NCBI GenBank assembly: GCA_019677205.1
Contig: JAAMXY010001516.1
Span: 287,210-351,209 of the forward strand
From: Pinguiococcus pyrenoidosus
Taxonomy: Eukaryota > Sar > Pinguiophyceae > Pinguiochrysidales > Pinguiochrysidaceae
Length of the DNA: 64,000 nt
Direction: 5' to 3'
Shown here one piece after another: positions 1-10,375 of this stretch. Both the position numbers and the translations under genes were made by a program. The stretch's first letter is position 1, and each line of letters starts with the position of its first letter. The notes under the pieces were generated by a model. It did not search any database. It worked only from the letters and a program-made list of their open reading frames with translations, and was not told the DNA's origin.

Positions 1-2090
1 CGGAGCATCAGCCCGCTGCCCAGCAATTGGTCTTGCGTCATGCCGTCCCCAATGGGTCGCTTGCCAAAGAGCATTTGGTAGTAGATGACGCCAAGGCTGA
101 AGACGTCCACCTTCGAGGAGATCCGTGGCGGCTCGGGACCACGATGGAAGCACTCGGGAGGAAGGTACCAGTACGTCCCGGCACCCTGCGAAGTTAGCTC
201 CAGGGAAGTGCCTTCTTCGGAGTTGTCGATGACCTTGGACAGGCCGAAGTCGGTGATCTTCACGCACCCGTCGGAATCGAACAGGATGTTCCCCGGCTTC
301 AGATCGTAGTGGATGATGGCACTGCGATTGTCATCCGCGCTGGGCGTGTTGAGATACTTGAGCCCGGCCAGAATCTGCAGGAGCCAGGTTCTGGCGTCCC
401 GCTCGGGAATGGATATGTACTTCTTCAGGTGGCGATCCAAGTCTTCGCCGTCGCAGTACTCCAGCACGGTCGCAAACGAGTTCACATCGATCTCGAAGAC
501 GTCGAAGAGGCAGACGACACGAGGGTGGCTGAGATTGCTGTGGATCCGGTATTCGCGGGTTGCGTGCCTCGTGTAGTTGATCTTTCGCTCCTCGCTCCAT
601 TCCGGTCTCAGTTGGTGGACCTTCACGGCGACCGTCCGCAGGCATTTCAAGTCGTAGGCTCGCCACACCTCACTGAAGCCACCCTTCCCAAGAAGCGCGC
701 AAAGTAGGTACCTTCCGTTCAGCATTCTTTCGCGCTCGGATGAGAAGCGACTGCGATCTTCGTGTCGCTGGCGCTTCAGCTCTGTGATGTAGTCCAACTT
801 CTCCGTCCGAAAGTTCTTGACGTCGTCAGCGAGCACTTGCTCTTCCTTCTTCAGCGCATTGTGCTGCATGCGTGCAATTTCCTCCTCTTGGACGAGCTCG
901 AGCTCGTCGAGGGCTGCCTTGGGGACGTCGGGTGTGGTCCCTTTGCCTGCATCTCTTTGGCGATCATTTTGCGCTTTCTTCAGGGCACTGCGTTGTCTCG
1001 CCAGCTCTTTCTTCCGCGCGTCCAAGGCGTCACGACGCTCTGCGAGCGCGTCCTGCCTTTCTTGCAGCTCTTGATGGCCATAGCCTTCTACCCAAACCTC
1101 TTCGACCTGACCAACTCCTCGAGATGGGCGGACCCTTCCGCCCTGGGCCGGCACCGTCATCAATCGTCCCAGCCGAGGGGCAGCTTCCATGAGCTTCTCT
1201 CGAGCGCTTCTCGCCTCACGCACGGACGCCTCCTTGATCAGGCCTGCGACAACTTCCGCCGTGCGCACTTCCTTGTCCTTGAGGGTGGCGAGAGCGGTCT
1301 CAAGCTCGTTCTGGGTCGCCTGGAGTTGCACCCGAAGGCCGGCAGTCTCTTTCCTCACTTCCGCCAGCCTCTGCGATGTGTCGTGACGGTCAGATTCCAC
1401 CGCATCCAGCTGACTCTTGGTGGCAGTCAACTGAGCAGTCAGCTTTTGCACATCCTCGGAGGTTGACCGGGCGGGGGAACTTCGACTCCGGTCCGCGTTG
1501 GGCACGTGGTTCTCCCGGTTATCTGGAGAATCGTGCTCCGCAACGCTCAAATTGCCGCCGCCCTTCCGTCCCTGGGACCCCGGGGCTCTCAACCGGACCG
1601 GAGCAGGGGCATCGGCCGTCTTCGACGGTGCCCAGTCGGCTTTCACCTTCCCGAAGTAGCGCGTTATGGGCTGGGTGTTCTTCAGATCGATCGGGTTGCT
1701 CCGCTCGGATGCCCGGGAGCTGGAGCGACTCGCCGAGTTGCTAACGGTGTCCTCCAGGTGCACCATATCCAAGCCGGTAGCAGAGAAGCGCCGCTGCCTC
1801 TTCGGAGCTCGGTCCGCGGCAGCCGCGTTGAGCGCTGGCTTCGGTGCTGGTCGCGCCCGTGTGCTGCGCTGCATCTTTGGTGGCATCGGGAGGGCGATCT
1901 CGGGGGGCTTTGGCGGCTCCGGAACCGGCATCTCTTGCATATCGAAGCCCACTTGAAAGCTCGTCTGCGACTGCGATCTTGACATGGAGTCGACGTCCCC
2001 ACTCAGCGGCCCCTTCATCCGCCCTTCCAAGAGCTGCAGGCGACTGGGCGAGATGGGCAGCTGCTTGACATCCTCACTTGCCGACGCCAT
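1..2090 (-). CDS. TLK: Tousled-like serine/threonine protein kinase (3' end cut by window edge)
   Basis: Single open frame, no intron seen, about 696 codons in the window from the ATG at 2090 to the left edge. Tousled-like kinases are nuclear kinases that phosphorylate the histone chaperone ASF1 during S phase. The N-terminal third is Ser/Pro/Arg-rich with an ITRYFGK stretch near residue 147; residues about 205-450 are charged heptad-like sequence expected to form the TLK coiled coil. The kinase domain follows: glycine loop GKGGFSEVW near 467, catalytic HYDLKPGN (Asp596), DFG (Asp614), then the TLK-typical run TSQGAGTYWYLPPECF. Only the last part of the C-lobe is missing. A CTG/CAG run lies just upstream and the frame stays open into it as poly-Ser, so a longer N terminus is possible. 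Divergent from the WDR54-like gene. Identification is firm. Confidence 0.93.
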   Translation of the reverse strand, partial: MASASEDVKQLPISPSRLQLLEGRMKGPLSGDVDSMSRSQSQTSFQVGFDMQEMPVPEPPKPPEIALPMPPKMQRSTRARPAPKPALNAAAADRAPKRQRRFSATGLDMVHLEDTVSNSASRSSSRASERSNPIDLKNTQPITRYFGKVKADWAPSKTADAPAPVRLRAPGSQGRKGGGNLSVAEHDSPDNRENHVPNADRSRSSPARSTSEDVQKLTAQLTATKSQLDAVESDRHDTSQRLAEVRKETAGLRVQLQATQNELETALATLKDKEVRTAEVVAGLIKEASVREARSAREKLMEAAPRLGRLMTVPAQGGRVRPSRGVGQVEEVWVEGYGHQELQERQDALAERRDALDARKKELARQRSALKKAQNDRQRDAGKGTTPDVPKAALDELELVQEEEIARMQHNALKKEEQVLADDVKNFRTEKLDYITELKRQRHEDRSRFSSERERMLNGRYLLCALLGKGGFSEVWRAYDLKCLRTVAVKVHQLRPEWSEERKINYTRHATREYRIHSNLSHPRVVCLFDVFEIDVNSFATVLEYCDGEDLDRHLKKYISIPERDARTWLLQILAGLKYLNTPSADDNRSAIIHYDLKPGNILFDSDGCVKITDFGLSKVIDNSEEGTSLELTSQGAGTYWYLPPECFHRGPEPPRISSKVDVFSLGVIYYQMLFGKRPIGDGMTQDQLLGSGLML

Positions 2091-2111
2091 TGATCCACAA
2101 ACGCCACCACT

Positions 2112-2150
2112 TCTGCTGCTGCTGCTGCTGCTGCCGCTGCTGGTGCTGCC
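2112..2150. repeat. CTG/CAG trinucleotide microsatellite
   Basis: About ten imperfect CTG units directly upstream of the TLK start codon. Read on the minus strand it could encode poly-Ser in frame with TLK, or lie in its 5' leader. Confidence 0.85.
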
Positions 2151-2532
2151 GCCTCGTTCAGGAAAGACAGCCAAAGCCCTAGCTGCCAGCACGTCGCGAA
2201 GAGACCTTTGCTGACGATGCTCCGCCCTGGGAAGCTGCCTGAAGGTCCGAAGGAGAGACTCCGGCCAGACAGAAGCGAATCGGGGCGGTGGTGACTTTGC
2301 AAAGGCGCGCGACGTCGATGGAGACTCTTTAAAATCCCTTGGCGGGAAGTTCGGCGGTCTCCGGAGGGCTCCGGAACGCGGGTTTCGTGTCGCGCAGAGT
2401 TGGTCCGGTGTCGCGCCGACGCTCCGGACTTTCTTGTAGGAACAATTTTTTCAAACCTTCCTCAAGGATTTCGACGCTCTCCAGGATCTTCGCCGGCTCT
2501 CAGCGGAACTGGGCGAGGTGCCCTTGTGCAAC

Positions 2533-3667
2533 ATGGCTGAGGCGGAAAGGCGCTGGCGGGCGACGGAGCTCGCTGCTCCGGGCTTGAGAGAGACTGCTAG
2601 CTACCTCTTTGCCAACCTGACGACGACGGCAGATTTTGCAGCTTTCATCGGCCATTCAGCGGTGGTCATCCTACCTCTGTACGAGGACGCCTCTGAGAAA
2701 CCTATCTTAATTGACACGGAGGACATGGGCACGGTCTTTCAGCTGCGATATTGCCGCTTCCGGTCGTTTCGCGGCCCGCTGCTCGTCCTGGCTGGACCCT
2801 ATGGAGTGCAGGTGAGAGAGCGCCTTCTGTCTTCGTTTGGCCCCTTTGCACTTTGGACAAAAGTGCTGACAAGTAGGCTGCATTGTTCCTGGGGAAAAGG
2901 TCTGGGAAGAAGATGGGCGACGAATGCTTTGCAGCGTGCGGACGGAGGCGATGGATTTCCCCACGCCAGCATCGGAGAACAGATTTGGCTACGCCAAGGG
3001 GATTGGCTTCAGCCAGGCCACCGACGAGCTCTTCGTGGGGACGAGTGCAGGAGAACTCAAGGTGTACGAGATCTCGCGAGTGGGTCGCCTTTCCATGGTC
3101 GCCTCCTTCGCGATGCACTCGGGTGCCGTGAGCAGTTGCGACTCCGACGGGCGCTTTCTCGTGACGGGAGGCGAAGACGGCACGGTGGGGGTCTGGGACG
3201 TCGACAGCGACTACCGGAAGGTGGACCTTGTCGGCTTCAAGACGGAACTTGTCACCGTCGTGAGAACTCTGGGGGCAGGTCGAGGCGATGCGAGCTCGTC
3301 GGCCGTCTTCGCGGGGTTTGTAACCGGTATGATCCGGATCTTCCGGGTCGACGCCAGATCAGTGGTGCTAGAAGTTGAGATCGCTGCGCACTCACGACCG
3401 GTGCTCGGCCTAGACATTGACCAGAGCTCGAGCACTTTCGTGTCCTCCTCCGAGGATCAAGTGCTAAGCATCTGGACGCTTCCGCGTGCCGGCGATGGAG
3501 ACATGCTCGTGGAACACCTGCTCTCCGACGTGATTGAGAATAGAATGGTGGTGGGCGCGGCGTACGCCAAGGACGGATCGGGACGCATCTTTGCGTCCTG
3601 CTATGAGAAGGCGGAGTTGAACATGTGGGAAGAGGAAGGGGAGGCGAAGGCGGAAGCGAAGGGCTGA
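2533..3667 (+). CDS. WDR54: WDR54-like WD40 repeat protein, two exons
   Basis: Exons 2533-2811 and 2900-3667; the 88-bp phase-0 intron has GTGAGA...AAAAG ends. Product 348 aa. Across the junction the protein reads GPYGVQ then VWEEDGRRML, matching the order of human WDR54 (GIQMYESNG...). Later blocks also align by eye with that family: a blade with FVGTSAGELKVYEI, one ending VTGGEDGTVGVWDV, then AAHSRPVLGLDI and SSEDQVLSIWTL, and a final FASCYEKAELNMW. WDR54 is a single beta-propeller of poorly known function, linked in animals to signalling and microtubules. The frame is open to a GTG at 2518, but the ATG at 2533 is preferred. Divergent from TLK, with 442 bp between start codons. Confidence 0.85.
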
Positions 3668-4054
3668 GGAGGCACCTCATCGAAAGCGTTAGTCTTGCTT
3701 GTGCGTTTGAGCCCAGGCCTTCTCGCATTCTGACTGCATTTCCAGCTCGGCATTCCGTGGCTGTCGTCCATAGCTCGCTCATACCGACGTTCTCGATGCT
3801 CAACTACTCCATCCTCCAAAAGCGCGTTACCTCAAAGTGCGCACACGCGCCGTACGCAAGCGCTTCATGCCTCTGTGTACGGCCCGTCACCCTTTATGAT
3901 GTCCTAGATCGAGTCACTTCTACCTTCGTGATACCCTGCAAGCAGCATTCAGTACAGTTCGCAAAACTTCGCTTCCGGGGTGCCAGCGAAACTTCTAGGG
4001 GGGGGGGGGGGGGGGNNNNNNNNNNGCTCCCTCTGGAGCCAACCGAAACTAAAA
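3668..4054. other. convergent intergenic stretch with poly-G run and assembly gap
   Basis: Between the stop codons of the WDR54-like gene and the transporter. It holds an 18-base run of G (3998-4015) followed by ten N (4016-4025), 30 bases beyond the transporter stop codon. A short inverted motif (CTTCCGG...) lies near 3970. No coding signal is visible. Confidence 0.9.
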
Positions 4055-6115
4055 CTAGTACGGCGGGGTCTGCGGCTTCGGAATCGTGATGGACCCGTAT
4101 CCGTGGTACGCCTGTCCCTTGAGGCGCGGTGTCGGGTCCCTGTCGAACGCCGCGCTCCGGATCTCACCGTAGGAGCCACCTGATCGTTGCATCGGGGGCT
4201 GAATCATAGAACCGCGATGTGACGGAGACGGCGCCCTTCCCGGGGGTGCGATCAGCATCAGGCGATCCGGGTGCGACTCGGGCCCGTCAGCAACAGACTG
4301 CGGACTCGGACTGTAGGTGTACGCTCGGTCCCGGAGCAGCACCTGCTTCGGATTCAGCACAGATATGTCGAGGGCATTGTCCAGGATCGGCTCCTTGACC
4401 CACTTCAGACCGTGCACGCTCTGCAGCACGCGGAGGATGAAGAACAGGGCAGCGGAGAGCACGTATCCCACGGTGAACCTCCAGCCCTGATCTTCCGGCC
4501 GCACGTAGAACCCAATCTCTGAGCTGTGGATGATTCCAAACAACGAGAGAACGGCAGCGAAGAGAGACCACGTGACGCAGTGCATGAACTTTCGGTCGAC
4601 GACGTAGATCAGCACGGTGCTCATGATGATGCTGACCAGGAGTCCTCCGCTCCCGAGAGAAACGAGGCCCTGATAATTGATTCCCTTGATCACCTCGTAG
4701 CCGACCTCTGCCGTCGAGCCGTCGTGGTCAAGCACCATGCTGCAAAGATCACCCTCGAGCGCAAATCCATCCGCACAGGGGCCTTCGGTGGCCGCGTACG
4801 AGATGGTCGTGCCTTTCTCCAGGTGGAAGTAGGTGGAGTACGTCTCGCCCACGTTGTCCCCCAGGGTGGAGTATCCCCATTCCGATATGCTGGGGACGAT
4901 GCCGAGCAGGATGGCGGGATAGTGCCGCGGGTTGGCCATCTCGAGCACGTCGCTCCCGATCACGAGGCCCACGTACACGATGATGGGCTGCACGCTCTGG
5001 TTGATGACCACCGAGAGCACGACGGAGGCGGCTCCACTCATGCAGATGACGAGGAAGGCGAGCGCGTTGCAGATCGAGTAGCCCTGCCGGCCGCCCATGC
5101 TCTTGAAGGCCGGGTGTCCCGTGTAGACGGTCATGCCGAAAACCGAGCCGAACAGGGCGCCGACGATGGTGCCGAAGCCGTCGCTTGCCATGCTCTCCCG
5201 CAGGGGGAACTCGTCGCCGGCCTGCGCCGCGGACTCGACGCATTGGATGGTCCCCACTGCCACCGTGATCGCCACCGGCACGACGATGCTGATGTACGGC
5301 GCGACCTGGTCGAAGGAGGAGAAGATCTCCCAGATGGGGAAGACGGGAATCTTCAGGCCCAGGTCCTGCACCGCGTCCTCGACCATCTGCGGGTTGCTGA
5401 GCCGCGTCGCCCAGCCCAGAGCGGTGCCCAGGAGCAGCGCGATGACCGCGGAGGGCACCTTGCCGAACTTGACCTTGCCGAAGTAGGCCGCGAACACGAT
5501 CGTCAGCGGCAGCAGCCCCGCGATGGGCTCGGCATACACGTCGAGCAGCTGGTTGAGCAGCAGGTAGGCGAAGCCCACGGACGCGAGGCTGGTCATGAGC
5601 GCCACCGGCGGCGTGAGCTCCCGCACCTTGGGGCCAACGAAGGCGAAGCCCATGGCGAGCACGCCGCACAGCAGGTTGCAGGCCACGGCAACTCGCCACG
5701 CGAACTCCGCGCGCTCCTCGTGCGTGCCGTCGTGGGAGTAGTAGGCCGGGTACACGATGCTGAACATGAAGGCGAAGGCTCCGGGGGTGTTGATTCCGTA
5801 CGGCTGCGCGCACACGTCCACTCGTTGCAGTCGCTGCGCGGCGCGGCGGGCCATCCACGCGTAGTACACGTTTCCGAACAGCATGCTGAGGCCCACGCCG
5901 GGCACCACGCGATTAAAGATGATGTCCTGCGTGCTCACGATGCGCAGGGCGCTGACCATGACCAGCAGCGTGGCGACATTGTTGCTGAAGAGCGCGATGA
6001 ACGCGTCCGCATCACCTTTCGTAAGCAGGGGATACGCCACGCTGGCCGGCGCGAGCTCCCCGGCCGCCAGAAAGGACGCGAACTCCGGGTCTGCGTCCTC
6101 ACGGGCCTTCTTCAT
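4055..6115 (-). CDS. NCS2/AzgA-type nucleobase (purine) transporter-like membrane protein
   Basis: Intronless frame of 686 aa from the ATG at 6115 (an in-frame GTG lies at 6130). A hydrophilic N terminus is followed by about a dozen hydrophobic segments between residues 35 and 590, then a Pro/Ser/Arg-rich cytoplasmic-looking tail of roughly 90 residues. Family-like blocks are AQPYGINTPGAFAF in helix 3, IQCVESAAQAGDEFPLRES (the AzgA signature region with its conserved acidic residue), and VYTGHPAFKSMGGRQGYS. The NCS2/AzgA family moves adenine, guanine, hypoxanthine or xanthine with protons across the plasma membrane. A soluble-looking loop near residues 430-480 is larger than in typical bacterial members. 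Substrate cannot be told from sequence. The next gene on the same strand is the PPR gene. Confidence 0.75.
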   Translation of the reverse strand: MKKAREDADPEFASFLAAGELAPASVAYPLLTKGDADAFIALFSNNVATLLVMVSALRIVSTQDIIFNRVVPGVGLSMLFGNVYYAWMARRAAQRLQRVDVCAQPYGINTPGAFAFMFSIVYPAYYSHDGTHEERAEFAWRVAVACNLLCGVLAMGFAFVGPKVRELTPPVALMTSLASVGFAYLLLNQLLDVYAEPIAGLLPLTIVFAAYFGKVKFGKVPSAVIALLLGTALGWATRLSNPQMVEDAVQDLGLKIPVFPIWEIFSSFDQVAPYISIVVPVAITVAVGTIQCVESAAQAGDEFPLRESMASDGFGTIVGALFGSVFGMTVYTGHPAFKSMGGRQGYSICNALAFLVICMSGAASVVLSVVINQSVQPIIVYVGLVIGSDVLEMANPRHYPAILLGIVPSISEWGYSTLGDNVGETYSTYFHLEKGTTISYAATEGPCADGFALEGDLCSMVLDHDGSTAEVGYEVIKGINYQGLVSLGSGGLLVSIIMSTVLIYVVDRKFMHCVTWSLFAAVLSLFGIIHSSEIGFYVRPEDQGWRFTVGYVLSAALFFILRVLQSVHGLKWVKEPILDNALDISVLNPKQVLLRDRAYTYSPSPQSVADGPESHPDRLMLIAPPGRAPSPSHRGSMIQPPMQRSGGSYGEIRSAAFDRDPTPRLKGQAYHGYGSITIPKPQTPPY

Positions 6116-7051
6116 GTCTGTCCGCCTCACACTCGGCGCTGCAGTGCGGCGTCGGAGCAGCTAATGCGGCGTCGAGGTTTAAGTTGCCGTGTAGTACGAA
6201 GGCGGGGCTTGCTTGCTTTTCTGCCAGCTCGCGGCGCTGTGTTACAGGCCGACGAGGAGGACTGAATGTTGAACCTTTTGAAACACGTTCAACTCGTTCC
6301 TTGAGCTGCTAGATGAACTTTTGCGAACCTCAAATGTCTTTTGGAAATTGTGGAAGCTCGCGGCAACCAGTCAACGGCCCAGGTTGAACGTCGGCCTGCT
6401 GTGACGTGTGTGTGTAGTAGTGACGGAGGCTCGGGAGGATTGCTTCATCCCTCTTTCACCCTTGAATTGGCGACGATTTGGTCGAACCCCCGCGCGCGTT
6501 GCCACGCCTGTCTGCCACGCCTGTCTGCCACGCCTGTCTGCCACGCCTGTCTGCCACGCCTGTCTGCCACGCCTGTGCGGTTGCTGAGCTGTGCGCCGTC
6601 GTGCAGAAGTCTCCCTCCCATTCGACAACCATATCAGCCCCCACTTCGCGCGTCTCCGCCGGCTGCACAGGGCGAGAACGGCAGGGGCGGGTTTGTCGTC
6701 GGGGCCTCCGAGGCGCGATTCTTTTTGTTCTTCGGGAGGCCGGTGCGTCTTGTGTGAGATGCTTGAGAGGAACAAGGGAACGATACTTCATGCGGACTTT
6801 CTGGAGACGACAGCAAAGTGTCCGACATCACATCAACCTCTCAGAAAGGGGAAGCAGCGGGCTTCCACCCCAGCTCTACTATCAACAGAGTGAACCGGCC
6901 CTTGTCTGTCGCTGTCTTGCTTTCCAGCAACCTCAAGGGCTCTTCTCGTTTTGCGGGGCATGCCGCCGGCTGTGTTTGCCCTCGCGCGGCACAGACGCGG
7001 GTCGGCACGCACACACGAACATGCAGCACTAGAAAGCAGCTACTACTTCTT
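6116..7051. other. intergenic stretch between two minus-strand genes
   Basis: Upstream of the transporter and downstream of the PPR gene. Apart from the 13-bp minisatellite it shows no supported gene; the short open frames on both strands look like chance products of GC-rich repeats. Confidence 0.8.
6501..6576. repeat. 13-bp minisatellite, about 5.8 copies
   Basis: Perfect head-to-tail copies of GCCACGCCTGTCT, ending in a truncated copy. It lies about 390 bp upstream of the transporter start codon, possibly within its promoter or leader. Confidence 0.95.
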
Positions 7052-10000
7052 TCACCAACCTAGCTCGTCACCCGACCCGTCGGGTAGGAGCGTGTCGTAC
7101 AGGCCCATTTGCTCGCGAAGCCGATCGCAGAATATCGGGTCGTGCTTCCACGCGTCCATCTGCTCCTTGTAGTCCTCCAGCTCCAAGCGAACGCCGTTGC
7201 GCTCCATCAACCCGACGACGGCCAGAGCTGCACGGACATTCCCCTGCTGCGACGCCTCGCGGGCGGCTGCCTGCTTTGGTCTCGCGTCCCTGGCGCGCGA
7301 CTCGCTCTCTCTCGCCCTTGCCTCCTTTGCCGCCGCTTGCAGCGTCACTTCCTCTGCCACCTGCCTCGCCCGTCGGGCGTCCGTGCCGTGGCATGCGCTC
7401 AGGGCCGCAGCGTAGCATCGCTTCGACGGCTTCATGCCGGTCTTGAGCATTCCATTTAAGATGCCAAGGGCGTCGTAGCACTTTCCCTCGTGTGCCAGAA
7501 TCTGCATCACGGTTCGGTACTCCTCGGTCGTGATCCCGTGTCGCCGCTTCTTCTCCTGCAGGAGGTGAAGAGCTACCCTGCTGGCTTCCGCCGGGACGTC
7601 GCCAATCCTCCCGAAGACGGCAGGCAGCAGGGCCAGGTAGTCCACCGAGCTCGAAGCCTCAGCAGAGAGCTCTTCCAGGGCGTGCAACAGGTCTGCGTAG
7701 CTTCTCTCGGTCGGAAGGGCGACGCCCATCTGCGTCATCTCGTTGTACAGAGTGAGCGCCAGAGCGTATCCCTCCAGTGCCTCGGGCCTGCGGTCTCCCT
7801 GTCCCGCGCAGGCCACGCAGGCGGAGAGGGCCACGCCGTAGGTTCCTGAGCCACAGCTGCGACCCCATCCGCGAGAGCAGTTCTGCCGAGCCCTCCAAAG
7901 CACGTCCCTGGCCTCGTCGCACCTCTTCGAGGCCATGAGGACGAGGAGGGCCGCGTTGTATGTCGCGACTGTCGGCTTTGGGAAGCATTCATTCTCCGCC
8001 GAGCTGGCCTCCATGCGCCGAAGGATCTCCAGCACGCTTTCCCAGTTGCGTGATTGCCGCTGCGCTGCGATGGTGGCCGTGCATCCGGCTACGTTGATCG
8101 GCAGCCGCAGCTTCCGCATCGCGTCCAGCATGAGCAGACCGCCCTTTCCATCCTTGGCTTTCTGGAAGGCGATCAGAACTGCCTGGCCGAGATCGCTCGA
8201 ACGATCCAAAGCCGCGAGTGCGAGCTTGTAGCTGGGCGCGCCGTCCTCTCGGCGGGAACCGCCGTCCTTGCTGTAGTGGAATCCGAGGATCCGGCTCGCT
8301 GCCGCGATGTCGCCTCGATTCGCGATCATGCCCAGCACGCGCCGCCACGCGTAGCCATAGAAGGGGTCGTCCATCCAGGCCTTCTGAAGCGGCTTCTCCA
8401 GCAGGCGAAGAGCGACGTCGGTGCTGCACAGGTATTCCGAAGCGCGCAGGGCCAACATGAAGCATCGCCGAAGGTTGGCATCTTCCGCGGCGAGGCCAAG
8501 CTCGTCCAGGTCGAGGCTCCGTACCAAGTCGCCGTAGATCAGCAGGGCCTGCGCTAGCAGCTTCTTCCTCCGGGGATCCGAAAGCAGCGCGTTGCAGTCC
8601 TGAGGAGTCACGGCGCCTTTGACGAGGGTCAAGTTGGCTCCCGCGGCGCTCAGAAGGGACGACATGGCGTTTGCCACCGAGGCGCAGCTCGGCGTGATTC
8701 CCTCTACGCTCTGCCCGCTGGAGGGGTCTCGACGAAACTTGCGCCCTTCGCTCAGCTCCTGGGTGAAAGGCCAGGACATTTCTACCGCCGCCTCGAGAGA
8801 GGGTGCCTCGGCTTGCTCGCCGTCTGCCTGCGAGTTCGCAGATATCAAATGCAGCACCTCGCGGACGAGGTGTGGTCGCTGCGACTTTGCCAGCAGATGC
8901 ATGATTTGGTTCAGTGCGTGCACGCTGACCGCCCCTTGTCCCCCGGCCTCGTTGGTCTGGGCGCGTCGCTGGAAGAGCATGGTCAACCACGCGGAGATTG
9001 GCTCAAAGGAGGACGTCTCATCCGCCGCATGGATTATGGCTGCCGCCGCGGCGGTCCGTGCGTCGCCCCTGATGCGCCCGCTCTCCAAAGGGGTCTCTCT
9101 GCGAGCGGCGTGGGAGGCACAAGCCTCCTCAGGAGCCCCGGTCGGATACTCGACGTTCTCGAGAAGCTCCTTTCCCAAGCGGATCGCGTCTTCTAGGCGC
9201 CGGCAGGTCGTCTCCGGTATCCCTGAGCCCCCGAGACGACACAAGCGAATGTTGCGGACAATGCCGTAGAGTGCCGCGTTGACGCAGAAGAGGTTGACCT
9301 CCTTTCCGCTATCCTGTGCCTCACGATAGAACTCCACGGCCGATCGGATATCGCCCACGCGGGCACCCGCGTCGATCGCACTCCCATAGCTGACGATGTC
9401 GGGTTCCACGCCCCTCGAGCGCATGTGATCCAGCAGCAGCCGCGCTCGCTCGACACCGGCTCCGCTCTTCGCGCACGCATTCAGGGCGATGTTGAAATTG
9501 GTGAGGAACGGCGGCAACGACGGATCCAGGAGGTCCTCGCTGAACTTCAAAGCGACGTCCCACATCCCGCTCTTCGCCGCCGCTCGCATCACGATCGCCC
9601 CCCCACCACGCGGACTGAGATCATGGGCGGCGGCGAGCGCATGCAGCTCGCAGGCCTTGTCGGGAAGGTGCTCGCGTTCGCAGCACTTGAGCGCGTATGC
9701 GAACTCCTGATGCCACGGCCACGTCCACGTGACGTTCACGCCGTGGTGCTCATGCAACCGATCGAACGTCGATAGCCATTGCTGTCTCCGCCGCGCGCTT
9801 TTGTAGGTGTCAAGCAGAAGGCGGTAGACGCTCGGCGAAGGCACTTCCTTCCCGTCCAGCAGGATGTCCTCGATGTTCGCTGCGGTCTCCGAGTCCCGAA
9901 ATCGCCTCGCGTAGATCAGCGCAGCCTTGTGGCACTGCATTTCCGCCGTCGTGCGCTCATCGTCATCCACTCCGGCTTCGCTTCCAGGGCCATATCTCGC

Positions 10001-10375
10001 GCGATCAGGCCGATCTGGAGCTGTCGGCGTCGAAGCATCTCGCTTCGCTTTGCCCTGCCGAACTCGGCGATGCGTTGACTGCAGCAAGGCGACGATCTCA
10101 TCCAGCTGACCAGCGTTGCCGAGCTCTGTAGTCTTCCGCTTCGCCTCCAGCCACGCGCTGTTGGCTTCCGCTGGGGTCATCGCGACGCGCGTGCTGTGGC
10201 GGTTGGGGAAAGCTTCTGCTCGTACGTTTCTTTCGCTCGCTGACAGCTCGCCATTTCCGGAGACCCTCGGCCTAGCGCGGACCACAAATCCATTCACGTC
10301 ATTCACGAGCATGCAGATGCCGCCGAGGACGAGAAAAAGAAGCATCTGGTGGCCCTTGCATGACGCCGGCGCCAT
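7052..10375 (-). CDS. pentatricopeptide repeat (PPR) protein, predicted plastid-targeted
   Basis: Intronless frame of 1107 aa. After MAPASCKGHQ comes a hydrophobic segment MLLFLVLGGICMLV and then NGFVVRARPRV: a signal peptide followed by Phe and an Arg-rich stretch, the pattern of bipartite leaders for complex plastids. A second Met just before the hydrophobic core could be the true start. Repeats of about 35 residues follow, best seen near 330-375 (VEPDIVSYGSAIDAG, with MRSRG before it) and near the C terminus (MLKTGMKPSKRCYAAALSAC). PPR proteins bind organellar RNA and act in its processing, stabilisation, editing or translation. Spacer segments are long and many repeats are degenerate. The last 100 residues are charged. 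The RNA target is unknown. Confidence 0.85.
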   Translation of the reverse strand: MAPASCKGHQMLLFLVLGGICMLVNDVNGFVVRARPRVSGNGELSASERNVRAEAFPNRHSTRVAMTPAEANSAWLEAKRKTTELGNAGQLDEIVALLQSTHRRVRQGKAKRDASTPTAPDRPDRARYGPGSEAGVDDDERTTAEMQCHKAALIYARRFRDSETAANIEDILLDGKEVPSPSVYRLLLDTYKSARRRQQWLSTFDRLHEHHGVNVTWTWPWHQEFAYALKCCEREHLPDKACELHALAAAHDLSPRGGGAIVMRAAAKSGMWDVALKFSEDLLDPSLPPFLTNFNIALNACAKSGAGVERARLLLDHMRSRGVEPDIVSYGSAIDAGARVGDIRSAVEFYREAQDSGKEVNLFCVNAALYGIVRNIRLCRLGGSGIPETTCRRLEDAIRLGKELLENVEYPTGAPEEACASHAARRETPLESGRIRGDARTAAAAAIIHAADETSSFEPISAWLTMLFQRRAQTNEAGGQGAVSVHALNQIMHLLAKSQRPHLVREVLHLISANSQADGEQAEAPSLEAAVEMSWPFTQELSEGRKFRRDPSSGQSVEGITPSCASVANAMSSLLSAAGANLTLVKGAVTPQDCNALLSDPRRKKLLAQALLIYGDLVRSLDLDELGLAAEDANLRRCFMLALRASEYLCSTDVALRLLEKPLQKAWMDDPFYGYAWRRVLGMIANRGDIAAASRILGFHYSKDGGSRREDGAPSYKLALAALDRSSDLGQAVLIAFQKAKDGKGGLLMLDAMRKLRLPINVAGCTATIAAQRQSRNWESVLEILRRMEASSAENECFPKPTVATYNAALLVLMASKRCDEARDVLWRARQNCSRGWGRSCGSGTYGVALSACVACAGQGDRRPEALEGYALALTLYNEMTQMGVALPTERSYADLLHALEELSAEASSSVDYLALLPAVFGRIGDVPAEASRVALHLLQEKKRRHGITTEEYRTVMQILAHEGKCYDALGILNGMLKTGMKPSKRCYAAALSACHGTDARRARQVAEEVTLQAAAKEARARESESRARDARPKQAAAREASQQGNVRAALAVVGLMERNGVRLELEDYKEQMDAWKHDPIFCDRLREQMGLYDTLLPDGSGDELGW

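Noticed and set aside
762-1466. 234-codon plus-strand frame opposite the TLK coiled coil
   Set aside because: Antisense of Lys/Glu-rich codons gives Leu/Phe-rich sequence that mimics a membrane protein; the TLK frame explains the region.
4526-6265. 579-codon open frame on the plus strand
   Set aside because: It is the mirror of the transporter gene on the minus strand; its His/Arg/Asp-rich product has no fold-like pattern, as expected from antisense of GC-rich hydrophobic codons.
6501-6576. CRISPR-like array
   Set aside because: The 13-bp units are directly adjacent without spacers and the genome is eukaryotic; it is a minisatellite.
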